From positions 2,507,978 to 2,571,977 of the forward strand of contig NC_050468.1 of assembly GCF_013373865.1 (NCBI RefSeq): a stretch of 64,000 bases of DNA. The letters run 5' to 3'. The stretch comes from Monomorium pharaonis. Lineage: Eukaryota; Arthropoda; Insecta; Hymenoptera; Formicidae. Below the pieces are notes generated by a model. The model did not search any database. It saw only the letters and a program-made list of their open reading frames with translations, and was not told where the DNA came from. A program made the translations under genes and the position numbers. This document shows, piece by piece, positions 49,112-58,227 of the stretch. Position 1 is the first letter of the stretch. Every line of letters starts with the position of its first letter.

Positions 49112-50254
49112 TGTGACGTGACAGCCGCAGGCTGCTGTCCGTCACAAGGGCCTTAGTGGCCCTTACGCGTTAACATCACGCGGGTCCTGCGTCCTCCCGC
49201 TCGGGGACGGATGCAAAAGCGTGTTGTCTCGTGTTTTTGTGTATGTGACGTCCCGTGTACTAATCGTTAAGATTTTTGCGAACGCTGCATCGCGAGTTGC
49301 TTCGCTCGATCGCGCCCGCCCGCGTGAGTTCGTTCCGTGCTGTTCGTTTCGTGTTCTGATTACGTTGAGTGTGCGTCCCGATCCGCAGCCGAGTCAATTG
49401 TGATTTCGTCCTATAGTTGTGTCGCGAGTTATTAACCGCGCTGTGAATTGTCGCGCATTTATGATTTATTGTTCGAAGAATTTGGTTTAATCTATCGCAT
49501 CGATATCGCGAATCGTTGTTAATTGCGCTTTCGTCTGATTTCATATTCTTGTCTTGTACTTGTACTTCGTTGGCGAGCTCAGAATAATTATCGCGCATAT
49601 TACTTGCGGGATCTTGTAACGTGCGGAGGAGCACGAACCCGCCGCGTGTCGCGTGAACTTGGAGCTACTGTTCGTCCCGATCGCCCTTGGCGACACTGTT
49701 ATTCCATCGGGAGTTTGGCGTCCACTAACGGCGCCGGATAAAAAGCGTAGACCCGTCGGAGAATTCCCGCGTACGTCAAATCATCCGTTCATTGATTATC
49801 CCGTATTCGCGACATGTAATGTCAAGCGATCGTTAGTTGTAACGCGCGCAGGTCACCATTGCCGCCTCATAGAGCCGTCTAATCCTGTATTACTTACTGT
49901 TAAATATATTTGTTAATTTTATTGTTAAATTTATGTTGCTTCAATAATTCTCTCGCCTTCCCGATTCCATCCACCCGCGCCGAACCTCCCCTTCTGCCAT
50001 TTTAGAGCTGAGCAGCTGGATATCGGAGCCGCTAACGCTCCGGTCGCCTAACGAGCGCCCGTCTTTTCCGCAATCTTAATAACGACAATTTGTGACTTGG
50101 TGTAAACAGAGTGGTACGCTTAACGTACCTGGCGCCCAATCGAATATTTTTGGTGTCGGAAGTCTTACGCGAACGGTCGCCCCGACACCCGGGCGGCTGA
50201 GGGCCGCGACCAGGGACGAAGCGAAGTTGGCCGTTGCTCGCGAGCACGGTTACA
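49112..50254. mobile_element. Solo LTR, 1143 bp
   Basis: It begins TGTGACGTGACAGCC, ends GAGCACGGTTACA, and is flanked by ATGT on both sides (49108-49111 and 50255-50258). It is G+C-rich against an A+T-rich background. The internal ORFs of 60-124 codons overlap on both strands and show no domain. It is not obviously similar to the LTR at 53.1 kb. Confidence 0.78.
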
Positions 50255-50276
50255 ATGTATAATAGATTTACACTCC

Positions 50277-50556
50277 TTTACACGGAGAGAATTTTTTCTT
50301 AGAATTTATCCTAAATCAGTGGTAGTCGTAGGATAACACGGACTTCGAAGAATTTTTTACTATACTTTTAGTAAAATTTGATAAAATTTGATAAACCAAA
50401 ACATTTTACATTGCAGAATAGTTTAAATAGATTTTATACTAAAATTTTACTAAATTTCACTAAAAGCATAGTAAAATTCTTCGAAGTCCATGTTGTTCCA
50501 TAATTACCATAATTTTGAAGGTAAATTCTAAGAAAAAATTCCCAGCAAACATAGAA
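50277..50556. mobile_element. Hairpin MITE
   Basis: The inverted pair GAGAATTTTTTCTTAGAATTT and AAATTCTAAGAAAAAATTCC bounds it. Inside lies a second inverted pair, GACTTCGAAGAATTTTTTACT and AGTAAAATTCTTCGAAGTCC. No ORF is present. Confidence 0.7.
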
Positions 50557-50856
50557 CATTGCAAGCTTTCGATCGCAAAAAAGGTTAGGGGACGCTACAA
50601 GAGAACACGCGCAAATATTTTTATGAGCCTATATATCATACAGATATATATATTATATATATAGGCTCGTAAAAATCCTCGCCGACGCACAACGAGAACG
50701 CCTGGACGAACGCACTCCCAACCGCAGAAAGATTGGGCATTCACGACAAGAGATCGCGCAGATGATCGATCATGTCGTATGCTGAATCGAAATTCGATCA
50801 AGAATCAAGATGTCGGCCGCTCAAGCTAGCGGGAACATGTGTCCCGCTGGCTGATT

Positions 50857-51283
50857 TGTAATGCAAATATTATTATGTTCATGATTGAACTCGATCACAT
50901 ACACGGATCTCAACGCACAACGATCGCAGAAAAAGACTAATCAGTCACGATAAAAGAACGCAAGCGGCAAGCGATCGGTCACACGTACGCTTAATGATAA
51001 AAATCCAGTGCCAAGACGCCGAAAAGCGGGAAGACGAGAGTCCTACGCGCGACACGGATTAATATGCAAACACGTCGAGCGTCGAAAGCGTCAAACGTGC
51101 GCGCAGCACTTTTGGGCAGAATCAAATTCATGAATTTTTATCATTAAGCGTACATGTGACCGATTGTTTGCCGCTTGCGTTCTTTTATCGTGACTGATTA
51201 GTCTTTTTCTGCGATCGTTGTGCGTCGAGATCCGTGTATGTGATCGAGTTCAATCATGAACATAATGATATTTGCATTACAAT
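50857..51283. mobile_element. Palindromic element, about 427 bp
   Basis: The arms of about 150 bp are inverted copies: TGTAATGCAAATAT, then ATGTTCATGATTGAACTCGA, then AAGAACGCAAGCGGCAAGCG on one side and the inverses on the other. The spacer of about 120 bases is unique. Confidence 0.8.
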
Positions 51284-51318
51284 TTGTGGCGACACAAACC
51301 GTTAGTCACCACACCAAG

Positions 51319-51412
51319 CGCCTAACAACGGCGCAACCCGTCCGACACTGTAAGAATTTCCAAAAACGCCTAACAGCCGCGCAACCCGTCTGACACAGTA
51401 AGAATTTCGACT
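51319..51412. repeat. 48-bp direct duplication
   Basis: CGCCTAACAACGGCGCAACC at 51319 and CGCCTAACAGCCGCGCAACC at 51367 start two copies of the same 48-bp segment ending GTAAGAATTTC. It lies just upstream of the ORF at 51471. Confidence 0.85.
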
Positions 51413-51470
51413 GTAAGGAAAGTGAAGTGCGCGCGGACGCCATCAGAGGCCATCTAATCTCAGGAGTAAG

Positions 51471-52116
51471 ATGACGACTTCTGGGCTTTATAAGGAGTAC
51501 GGGAAGGCGAACGAATTACTCTTTGCGTACTCGCACTCGAGTCTTTTTTTTGATACGAAGATATTGCCGTCTCTCGTATACAACACTAGCGAGCACGCTG
51601 GCTACCAAGGAGCAGCCGTGGGACCCCGCAATCGCTGTGATCTCACCACTACGAAGGACCAGACCGCCGAGGGTACTCTTGGCCGCCGACGACCCGCGGA
51701 TTTGGCGCTACACTTCGCCCAGGTACCTGCTACCGGACCTGTTGGAGAGCCTGGCAAGGGAGACCACCACCAGAGGTACCCAGACGGAGGACACGACCTG
51801 GGAAAACCAGGCTGCACAGACCGTCGCCCTACCGGCAACCAGGGACCACGGTACGCAGCACGAAGGTTGCATCACTGATCCGGCCGGGACACAGACGGAA
51901 GACGGTCAACCCCGCGACAAGCCGGCAGGACGCCCTCGCAGAAAGAAACGCACTGCCAAGCAGAAGGAAAGACAATCTTCCAAGCGAAAGAGAGCCGCAG
52001 ACGACCAGGTTCCTGAGATAACATCCACGCTATCCCTGGACGAAAACAACAACGCCAGTGGAGTACGGGTGACAAAAGCTCAACCACCTATAGCTTGGAG
52101 ACCGCGGCAGGCTTAA
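51471..52116 (+). pseudogene. Unknown basic-tailed protein ORF, one frameshift
   Basis: The ATG at 51471 follows GTAAG and opens a frame beginning MTTSGLYKEYGKANELLFAY. Around 51600 the protein-like signal passes to the frame of 51523-52116. This continues PRVLLAADDPRIWRYTSPRY and RETTTRGTQTEDTTWENQ. A strongly basic tail follows, GRPRRKKRTAKQKERQSSKR, then a short acidic end. Its total would be about 210 residues. The family is not recognised. The basic tail suggests nucleic-acid binding, and a retroelement gag or ORF1 is possible. A histone-type stem-loop follows the stop by 17 bases. Confidence 0.35.
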
Positions 52117-52133
52117 GATCCAGATAAACAATC

Positions 52134-52149
52134 GGCCCTTGTCAGGGCC
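52134..52149 (+). promoter_or_regulatory. Histone-mRNA-like 3' stem-loop
   Basis: GGCCCT, loop TGTC, AGGGCC, followed by ACCAAAC, sits 17 bases after the stop at 52116. Replication-dependent histone mRNAs end in a 6-bp stem with GG at its base, a 4-base loop and a following ACC. This matches except for G at the second loop position, where the consensus is U, C or A. Purine-rich CATAAAGATTCTG follows about 20 bases later, where the downstream element would lie. Confidence 0.45.
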
Positions 52150-52159
52150 ACCAAACAAA

Positions 52160-52604
52160 TTACAAACATAAAGATTCTGTACAAAATAGAACAAACTATT
52201 TATTTAAAGGGAAACCAGCGTACTTCTCTTCACGCACCATATTCCTCTGCGTACAACTCAACTGCGAGCGAACAACACGCCCACACAATTAATAGATATA
52301 ATCTTTTACATAGCAGTAATTAATTTTTTAATTAATTTTGATGTTAATAGAATTAATTTATTTTTAATAATTAAATAAAATTAATTAAAAAATAAATTAC
52401 TCCCATGCAAAGTAATAAAAATTCAAATTAAAAAATAATGCATTTTGCTTATTAATTTTTAAAAATTAATTATTTCTTTACTAATTAATTATTTTAAAAA
52501 GTGATCTAAAATGGAAAAAACGGATTAATTATTTAGAAAGTAATGCGTAATGAAAAAACCGCATTGATTATTTAAAAAGTAATGCGTAATCCAGACAGCA
52601 CACA
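52160..52604. other. A+T-rich interval with GTAATGCG-type repeats
   Basis: No protein-like frame is seen. From 52430 it repeats AAAGTAATGCGTAAT and AATTAATTA words, a weaker version of the 39-bp array at 31.6 kb. Confidence 0.5.
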
Positions 52605-52608
52605 ATAT

Positions 52609-53057
52609 TGTTATAAGTGACACACTCATAACGATAAGAAAGGTGTCAGTAGCACCAATGACGTAAGTCGATCAGCTGCAGCAGTCAGCATTGAGCGCAT
52701 TGCGCGAGGTTTCGCGCAATCCGCTCGACAATTAGCGCAATGCTCCTTAGACAGCACTTGCTGTCTAAGCAATAATTTGGAATACTGACCGATTTACGCC
52801 CTCGCGCAATTCTCCCCTTCTTTCGATCCAACTACCGAATTATCGGATATATAAACCGCCGAAAGAAAGTAAGGGACGGGTCAATCCGAAGTAGACAAAC
52901 TAAGATAACACACGATACTCTGCCTTGCGGGGTCGCGATCTATTCGAACAAGATAATAAAAGTGTTCAAAACGAATAACGGTGTGAGTGACTAAATATCT
53001 TCCTCGTGAGATCTCTGGCAGCGATCCCCAATTGTACTCCCAACGAGAGGTACAACA
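52609..53057 (+). mobile_element. Solo LTR, 449 bp
   Basis: It begins TGTTATAAGTGACACAC, ends GAGAGGTACAACA, and is flanked by ATAT (52605-52608 and 53058-53061). A TATATAAA box near 52849 and AATAAA near 52954 are in the right order for a plus-strand promoter and polyadenylation site. It lies 43 bases before the gypsy 2 element. Confidence 0.88.
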
Positions 53058-53100
53058 ATATTTATGATAAATATTTATAAATATTTATTTCTATTTATTT

Positions 53101-54129
53101 TGTAACCGTGAATTTTCAATTGTGATGGGCTACGGATAGCCGCGGTTAATTCAGGGTTCGGGCGGCGGGCTGGTTGAATGAATGACGAAGGCAAACGGTA
53201 TATGTTTAACAATAGTATTTATTCTAATATATATCCTAGCTAATATATACAAAGTCCCTACTCTAACAACTTACAACTAAGATCTCGCTATGCGAGTCGC
53301 GGGCGATTGGTTATGGCGACGTGTGTCGCGGAGCGCATGTGCGCGTTGATTACTCGGCGCCGGATTGGCTGCGGCGGGCGTACGGCCCGTGTATCGGTCG
53401 GTGCGTCGATCGGCGTTAGCGGCCGGTCTTACGGATTACAATGCTCGTGGCGGTGTAACCGCGGCGGTGTAATGTGTGGCGGCGTTCGTGTCGGTCGCGG
53501 TGGTAGCCGGGTTGGCTGCGGCGTTACGGTCGCGGCTGCGCGGTACGGTGCGGCGTTCGCATTCGCTGAGTCGGTCGGTGCGGCGTCACGATTGGTTGCG
53601 GCGGTGCGCGACTGCGCGGTACGGCGCGGAGCTCGGCTCGACAGCCACGGTGATCAGCTGTTCGACGATCAGCTGTTATTATCGTCGAGGATCATCCCGC
53701 GTGGATGATCCTCCGCGTCGGCGGTTTCCCCTCAGTACGGGGTCCCCGTGTGCGGTCGGGATCGGTAGCTCAATACGCGTACCGGGATCCGGGTGTTGAG
53801 CGGGGCGGTGTTTTGCCACTCACAGCGTGGCGCGAGGAAGCGCTCAATGCGCGCTAGTGAAGGAAGCCGGGTTTGCGGTTATGTTCGGCACTCAGTGCGT
53901 GCTCTGGATACTCAGCTCAATTCGCTGAGTGGATCGGTCGGCTCAGTACGCTAGACCGGGGAGATCTGATTCCTTATCACCAGCGGAGGGCTTTTATAGC
54001 CCCCGTTTGGTGACAAGAGGAGCGGAGATGTGCGGGGAGACCGAGATAAGCGGAGAGGACTACACGAGGTAGGAGGGTAACGGCCTCGTATCTATATGCC
54101 TTAACGTGGCGGAGGAACGGCTCGTTACA
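53101..54129 (-). repeat. 3' LTR of gypsy element 2
   Basis: Read on the minus strand it starts TGTAACGAGCCGTTCC and ends AATTCACGGTTACA. It is the same length as the other LTR. The 133- and 107-codon ORFs on the opposite strand are products of G+C-rich LTR sequence and are present in both LTRs. Confidence 0.95.
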
Positions 54130-54140
54130 CCTCCCCCTCG
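54130..54140 (-). other. Polypurine tract of gypsy element 2
   Basis: CGAGGGGGAGG on the minus strand lies directly against the 3' LTR. Confidence 0.8.
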
Positions 54141-54178
54141 GCAGACCCCGTCCCTATGTACAATGAAAATTCTCTTTA

Positions 54179-55093
54179 TTAGCGGATATACCAGGACCCG
54201 TCGAGCTGGTGTTTCACCACGATGCGGTGCCCGAGGGCCTGGTGACGGTAGCGGCGGCCTGGCAGTATGCGCTCCCACGGTATGATCCGCAGGACTTCGC
54301 TGGGAATAGCGGATGGTCCGGGGGCTGGCGGCGATGGTGACGGCGCGGGTGATGATGGTGGCGGCGCTGGCTGGGTAAAGTACCCGGTCGGAGGCGGTGT
54401 CGGTGTCGGCGTCGGTTGCGGCCGGGTGAAGTACCCGGGTGAGGCGGGCGGCGTCGGCGGCGGCGTTGGTAGCGGCGGTTGCGCCAGCTCAGCTGCGGCT
54501 GTTTCGGCAGTGGCGGATGGTGGCCGGGCCGGTGGCGGTGGCGGTGCGACGACCTGTCGGGGCACCTCGGTGACGGAGGGTGACGGCGCAGGCTCTGGTA
54601 TCGGCGCTGGTGGAGTCGTAGCGGCGGGGCCCGCGATACGGAGCGACGCGATGTCGGGCATCGGCGCGGATGTCGTGCGCTCCTCCGGTGCGGCGCTTAG
54701 CTCCTCGTTATCGTCGTCGTCGTCGTCCAGGTCCGACAACGTGGATCCGAACGTGGCGAGTAACACGTTTCGCCCGTTGTCGGCTGCTGGCGGTGCCTCG
54801 GCGTATAGCCGTTCCTGGCGGGAGCGCGTCGTCCTCTGGCGTGCCACTGCGGGCCGGCGGGGTCCGGATGGCGGCGCCGGAGCTGGTGTTGAAGCTGGCG
54901 CGGCGGTGCTAGGCGGCTCGTTCTCGCGCCGTTGGCTGCGCCCTGGTGTCCGGACGGAGGCCTCGAAGGGTCGGCTGCTTGTTGGGATCCGTGGAGGTCC
55001 GGCGATGGCACGGGCGAGGCGGTCTCGAAGAGAGCTCTTAGACTTTGGCATCCTGCTGCTGCTATCGCTCACTTTCTGATCTGGTGGGCTCAT
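54179..55093 (-). CDS. Third ORF of gypsy element 2, Pro-rich, unknown function
   Basis: The 304-codon intact ORF occupies the place where env sits in errantivirus-like elements. It starts 30 bases after the pol stop, in the same frame but with a further stop between, so simple readthrough would not join them. The N-terminal part is basic (MSPPDQKVSDSSSRMPKSKS). An acidic run LSDLDDDDDDNEEL lies near residue 120. A long Pro/Ala/Thr-rich region follows. The last 40 residues look folded (RIIPWERILPGRRYRHQALG, then VVKHQLDGSWYIR). I see no signal peptide, membrane span or glycosylation pattern, so it is not a typical envelope. A TATAAAAA lies just upstream on this strand (55100-55107). Confidence 0.7.
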   Translation of the reverse strand: MSPPDQKVSDSSSRMPKSKSSLRDRLARAIAGPPRIPTSSRPFEASVRTPGRSQRRENEPPSTAAPASTPAPAPPSGPRRPAVARQRTTRSRQERLYAEAPPAADNGRNVLLATFGSTLSDLDDDDDDNEELSAAPEERTTSAPMPDIASLRIAGPAATTPPAPIPEPAPSPSVTEVPRQVVAPPPPPARPPSATAETAAAELAQPPLPTPPPTPPASPGYFTRPQPTPTPTPPPTGYFTQPAPPPSSPAPSPSPPAPGPSAIPSEVLRIIPWERILPGRRYRHQALGHRIVVKHQLDGSWYIR

Positions 55094-55123
55094 CGTGCCT
55101 TTTTATACCCTCCGTTTCTGTTG

Positions 55124-57673
55124 TTATTCGGTGTCCGGACTCTCCTTCAAGTCCTTCACGTGTACGGTTCCCATGATCTTGTTGTTGTCGCGGAGTCGTA
55201 CGATGACAGGCGACATGTGGCGGTCGACTGTATATGGCCCGGTGTATCGAGGCGCCAGTTTTCCCGCGAAGTTTTCCTGCGCGTTGGAGAGCGGATGTTC
55301 GCGGCGGTAGACCTGTTGGCCGATCTCGGGTCTCCAGTCGCGCCTTCGCAGGTCGTAATATTTGGCTTGCTTTGCGGTTGCTTCTTCCTGGCGGCGCGTG
55401 GCAATTTCAAATCGTTCGCGCAGTTTTTGAATCTGCTGCGCCCGCGCTGTGGGCCGGCCGGCTGGTATGGCCACCTCCAAGGTTTGTTCGGTTCTCCCTC
55501 GTAGTGTACCAGGTGCAGTGAGTTCGTGGCCATACGTGAGCATCGCTGGCGTATACCCGGTACTTTCGTGAACGGCGGTGTTGGCGGCGAACGTTAGTTG
55601 CGGTAGATGGCGGTCCCAGTGGCGGTGATCTCGGTCGATGAATTGCGAAACCATGGTCTTGAGCGTCCTATTGGCTCGTTCGACCGGATTGCATTGCGGC
55701 GAGTATGGCGGCGTTTTCCGATGGTCGATGCCGGCCTGCGCAAGTAACTCGGTGAATTCGCGGCTGATAAATTGGCGGCCGTTGTCGGTGATGATCCGGC
55801 GAGGGCATCCGTGCTGGAGAATGATTTTTTCTTCGACCGCCCTTGTCACGGCGGTGGCGGTGGCTTGTCGTAGCGGTTTCGTTGTTAGCCATTTCGTGAA
55901 GGCATCCTGACATACCAGGATCCAGGTGTGCCCCTCGGAGGATCTCGGTAGTGGTCCTATGAGGTCGATCGCTATGACCATGTTAGGCGCGTCCACACTG
56001 GCGTGATGCATTCGTCCGGCCGTTTGCTGTTGCGACGGTTTGTGTTTCCGGCAGTTCGTACAGCGACGGACATATTTGGTTGCCTGTCGGAACATCCCTG
56101 GCCAATAATATTTTTGTGCCAGTCGGGCCAGTGTCTTGGCGATTCCGAGGTGGCCGGCGGTGGGGGCGTCGTGGCACTTCTTTAGTACTTCCTGTCTCTG
56201 CTGTAGTGGTACACACAGCTTCCATACGGATGGATCGTCGTTATCGTCGGTAGAATGGCGCTCGTGGAAGTGGCGGTATAAGTGGCCATTCTGTATTGTA
56301 TAGTCCGGTAGCTTGTGCGGTTGTTCTTGGACGGTTTGCGTTGTGCGCTGGTGCCACTTGCACGTCGGTGTAATGACCGCTCGATCCTGTCCCGCCGTGT
56401 CGGTATCTTCTTCATCCTCCCCCTCCTCCAGAGGTTGACGTGACAGGGCGTCGGGCACATAATTCAGAGCGCCTTTCCGGTATTCCACCTCGAAATCGTG
56501 CTGCTGCAGGGCCACTGCCCAACGCGCTAGACGGCCGGTTGGGTTGTCCAAGGAGCGGAGCCAGCGGAGAGAGAAGTGGTCGGTGATGACGCGGAATCGG
56601 TATCCCTCCAAGTATGGCCGCATCTTCTCTATGCCCCATACGACCGCGAGGCACTCCTTCTCCGTTGCGGAATAGTGTCGTTCGGGTTGCCGTAGTGCTC
56701 TGCTTGCGTATGCAATTACGCGTTCTTGTCCCTCGATCGTTTGGGTTAGGACTGCCCCTAGTCCGGCGTCGCTGGCATCTGTCTGTAAGACGAAAGTGGC
56801 CGAAAAGTCTGGACAGTGCAGTACTGGTGCGGAGGCAAGGCTGTTCCGGATACTTTCGAAAGCCTGCTGCTGGCTGGCAGTCCACTCCCATCGTCTGTTC
56901 TTCCGTAGGAGTTCATTCAGCGGTGCGGCCAGTGTTGCTATCCCGGGTATGAAGCGGCGGTACCAGGAAGTCATTCCCAGAAATCGTCGGAGGGCCGGTA
57001 GGGAGGCGGGTGGCGGGATCTCCATAATGGCCTTGACTTTGTCCGGGTCGGTCCTCAGTCCTTCCCGATCGACGACGTGTCCGAGGTATTTTAGACTGGA
57101 TCGTGCGAAGTGACACTTGTCTGGGTTGATTTTTAGGTTCGCGTCTAGTAACCGTTGTAATACCTCTCGGAGATTGCGGAGGTGTTCGTCGAACGTTCTC
57201 CCGAGCACCACGATGTCATCGAGGTAGGCGAAGGCTCGCGGCTCCATGTCTGGCCCGATGACGCGGTCCAGTAACCGTTGGAACGTGGCTGGCGCGGCGT
57301 GTAGCCCAAAGGGCATCACGGTGAACCGGAATTGTCCTCTTCCCGGTATGGCAAAGGCAGTCATCGGTCGGCTATCTGGATGCAAGGCGACTTGCCAGTA
57401 CCCGTTTTTAAAGTCGATAGTGGATAAAAAACGGGCTTCCCGCAGCTGGTCGAGGATGTGTTGCACTGGTGGTAGTGGGTATGCATCTCGTACGGTAACC
57501 TCGTTAATCTTGCGGAAGTCGATGCAAAAACGGTACCGTCCGTCCTTTTTCTTGGCCAGGACCACGCCGGAATTCCATGGGCTGCTGGTGGGCTCGATGT
57601 GGCCCTCGCGGAGCATATCATCGATTTCCTTGTCGATGATCCCCTGTAGAGCGGGGTTGAATGTTCGGTACCG
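55124..57673 (-). CDS. pol: RT, RNase H and integrase of gypsy element 2
   Basis: The uninterrupted 830-codon frame from 57616 (open upstream to the stop at 57674) carries the replication enzymes. RT has RYRFCIDFRKINEVTVRD, FKNGYWQVAL, FGLHAAPATFQRLLD and the catalytic YLDDIVVLG near residue 130. RNase H has FVLQTDASDAGLGAVL, ATEKECLAVVWGIEKM and ITDHFSLRWL. Integrase has the zinc site (H..GHLG..C..C), AIDLIGPLP, RIITDNGRQFISREF and PQCNPVERANRTLK for the D-D-E triad, and a GPYTVDRH C-terminal module. All key residues are present. It is separated from the protease by one in-frame TAG. Confidence 0.93.
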   Translation of the reverse strand, partial: RYRTFNPALQGIIDKEIDDMLREGHIEPTSSPWNSGVVLAKKKDGRYRFCIDFRKINEVTVRDAYPLPPVQHILDQLREARFLSTIDFKNGYWQVALHPDSRPMTAFAIPGRGQFRFTVMPFGLHAAPATFQRLLDRVIGPDMEPRAFAYLDDIVVLGRTFDEHLRNLREVLQRLLDANLKINPDKCHFARSSLKYLGHVVDREGLRTDPDKVKAIMEIPPPASLPALRRFLGMTSWYRRFIPGIATLAAPLNELLRKNRRWEWTASQQQAFESIRNSLASAPVLHCPDFSATFVLQTDASDAGLGAVLTQTIEGQERVIAYASRALRQPERHYSATEKECLAVVWGIEKMRPYLEGYRFRVITDHFSLRWLRSLDNPTGRLARWAVALQQHDFEVEYRKGALNYVPDALSRQPLEEGEDEEDTDTAGQDRAVITPTCKWHQRTTQTVQEQPHKLPDYTIQNGHLYRHFHERHSTDDNDDPSVWKLCVPLQQRQEVLKKCHDAPTAGHLGIAKTLARLAQKYYWPGMFRQATKYVRRCTNCRKHKPSQQQTAGRMHHASVDAPNMVIAIDLIGPLPRSSEGHTWILVCQDAFTKWLTTKPLRQATATAVTRAVEEKIILQHGCPRRIITDNGRQFISREFTELLAQAGIDHRKTPPYSPQCNPVERANRTLKTMVSQFIDRDHRHWDRHLPQLTFAANTAVHESTGYTPAMLTYGHELTAPGTLRGRTEQTLEVAIPAGRPTARAQQIQKLRERFEIATRRQEEATAKQAKYYDLRRRDWRPEIGQQVYRREHPLSNAQENFAGKLAPRYTGPYTVDRHMSPVIVRLRDNNKIMGTVHVKDLKESPDTE

Positions 57674-58177
57674 CTACCGTATCGGTTCTCGGTCGTCCTT
57701 CCGGCGGATGCGATGTTCGGTAAGCGGAGTGGTACCTCGGAGTTGCGTGAATCTGGGCAGGAACTCGTCCAGTAGCGCTTGTAGTTTTGTGTTTTGTTCC
57801 TTGGAGCAGGCGGTGAGTCCGGCGGTTGGTTCAGCGGTAGGTGTTTCGGTGGGCCGCAAGGTGGCGATCGTCGGAAGGCTCCAGCGAAAACCGGCTTTGC
57901 GCAGCAGGTGGACGCCGGCGATTACGGTGGAGGTCAGCCCTGGCAGCACGTGAAAGGTCTGTAGTCCGCGGTAGTGCCCCAGGCGTATTTGGACGCGCAT
58001 CTCCTCGTTGATTCGGCCGGTTCGTCCATCGGCCAGTTGTACGGCGGCGGTGATGCGGCGGACTTGGGCGTACGGTCGTATGCGTTCGGCGGTATCCTCG
58101 GCCACGTATGAAAGGATGGCGCCGCAATCCAGCAGGGCGTCGTGTTGCTGCCCGGCGATCTCGATCGTTCCCCATGG
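57674..58177 (-). pseudogene. pol: Protease region of gypsy element 2, bounded by stops
   Basis: This is in the same frame as RT. After an in-frame TGA (58178-58180) it reads GTIEIAGQQHDALLDCGA, where the retropepsin motif is D-C-G instead of D-[ST]-G (GAT TGC GGC at 58121-58129). Then come ILSYVAEDTAERI and a strand-rich region ending VLPGLTSTVIAGVHLLRKAG. It ends at a TAG (57674-57676) where the linker to RT would otherwise continue. Pol is -1 relative to gag, so expression by -1 frameshifting is expected for the family. The two stops make this copy defective. Confidence 0.75.
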
Positions 58178-58227
58178 TCACGGATCGGTTGTTTCGTTTC
58201 GGGGGCTGATGCTCGGCAGCTGGGCTC

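Noticed and set aside
53307..53799. 133- and 107-residue ORFs, duplicated at 59404-60025
   Set aside because: They lie wholly inside the two LTRs of gypsy 2, on the opposite strand to its genes, and arise from G+C-rich LTR sequence.
54267..55079. 270-residue Gly-rich ORF on the plus strand
   Set aside because: It is the antisense shadow of the Pro-rich third ORF of gypsy 2 (Pro codons read as Gly in reverse).
55093..55124. A pol-third-ORF fusion by stop readthrough in gypsy 2
   Set aside because: The two are in the same frame, but a second in-frame TAA lies in the 30-base gap, so readthrough of the pol stop alone would not reach the third ORF.
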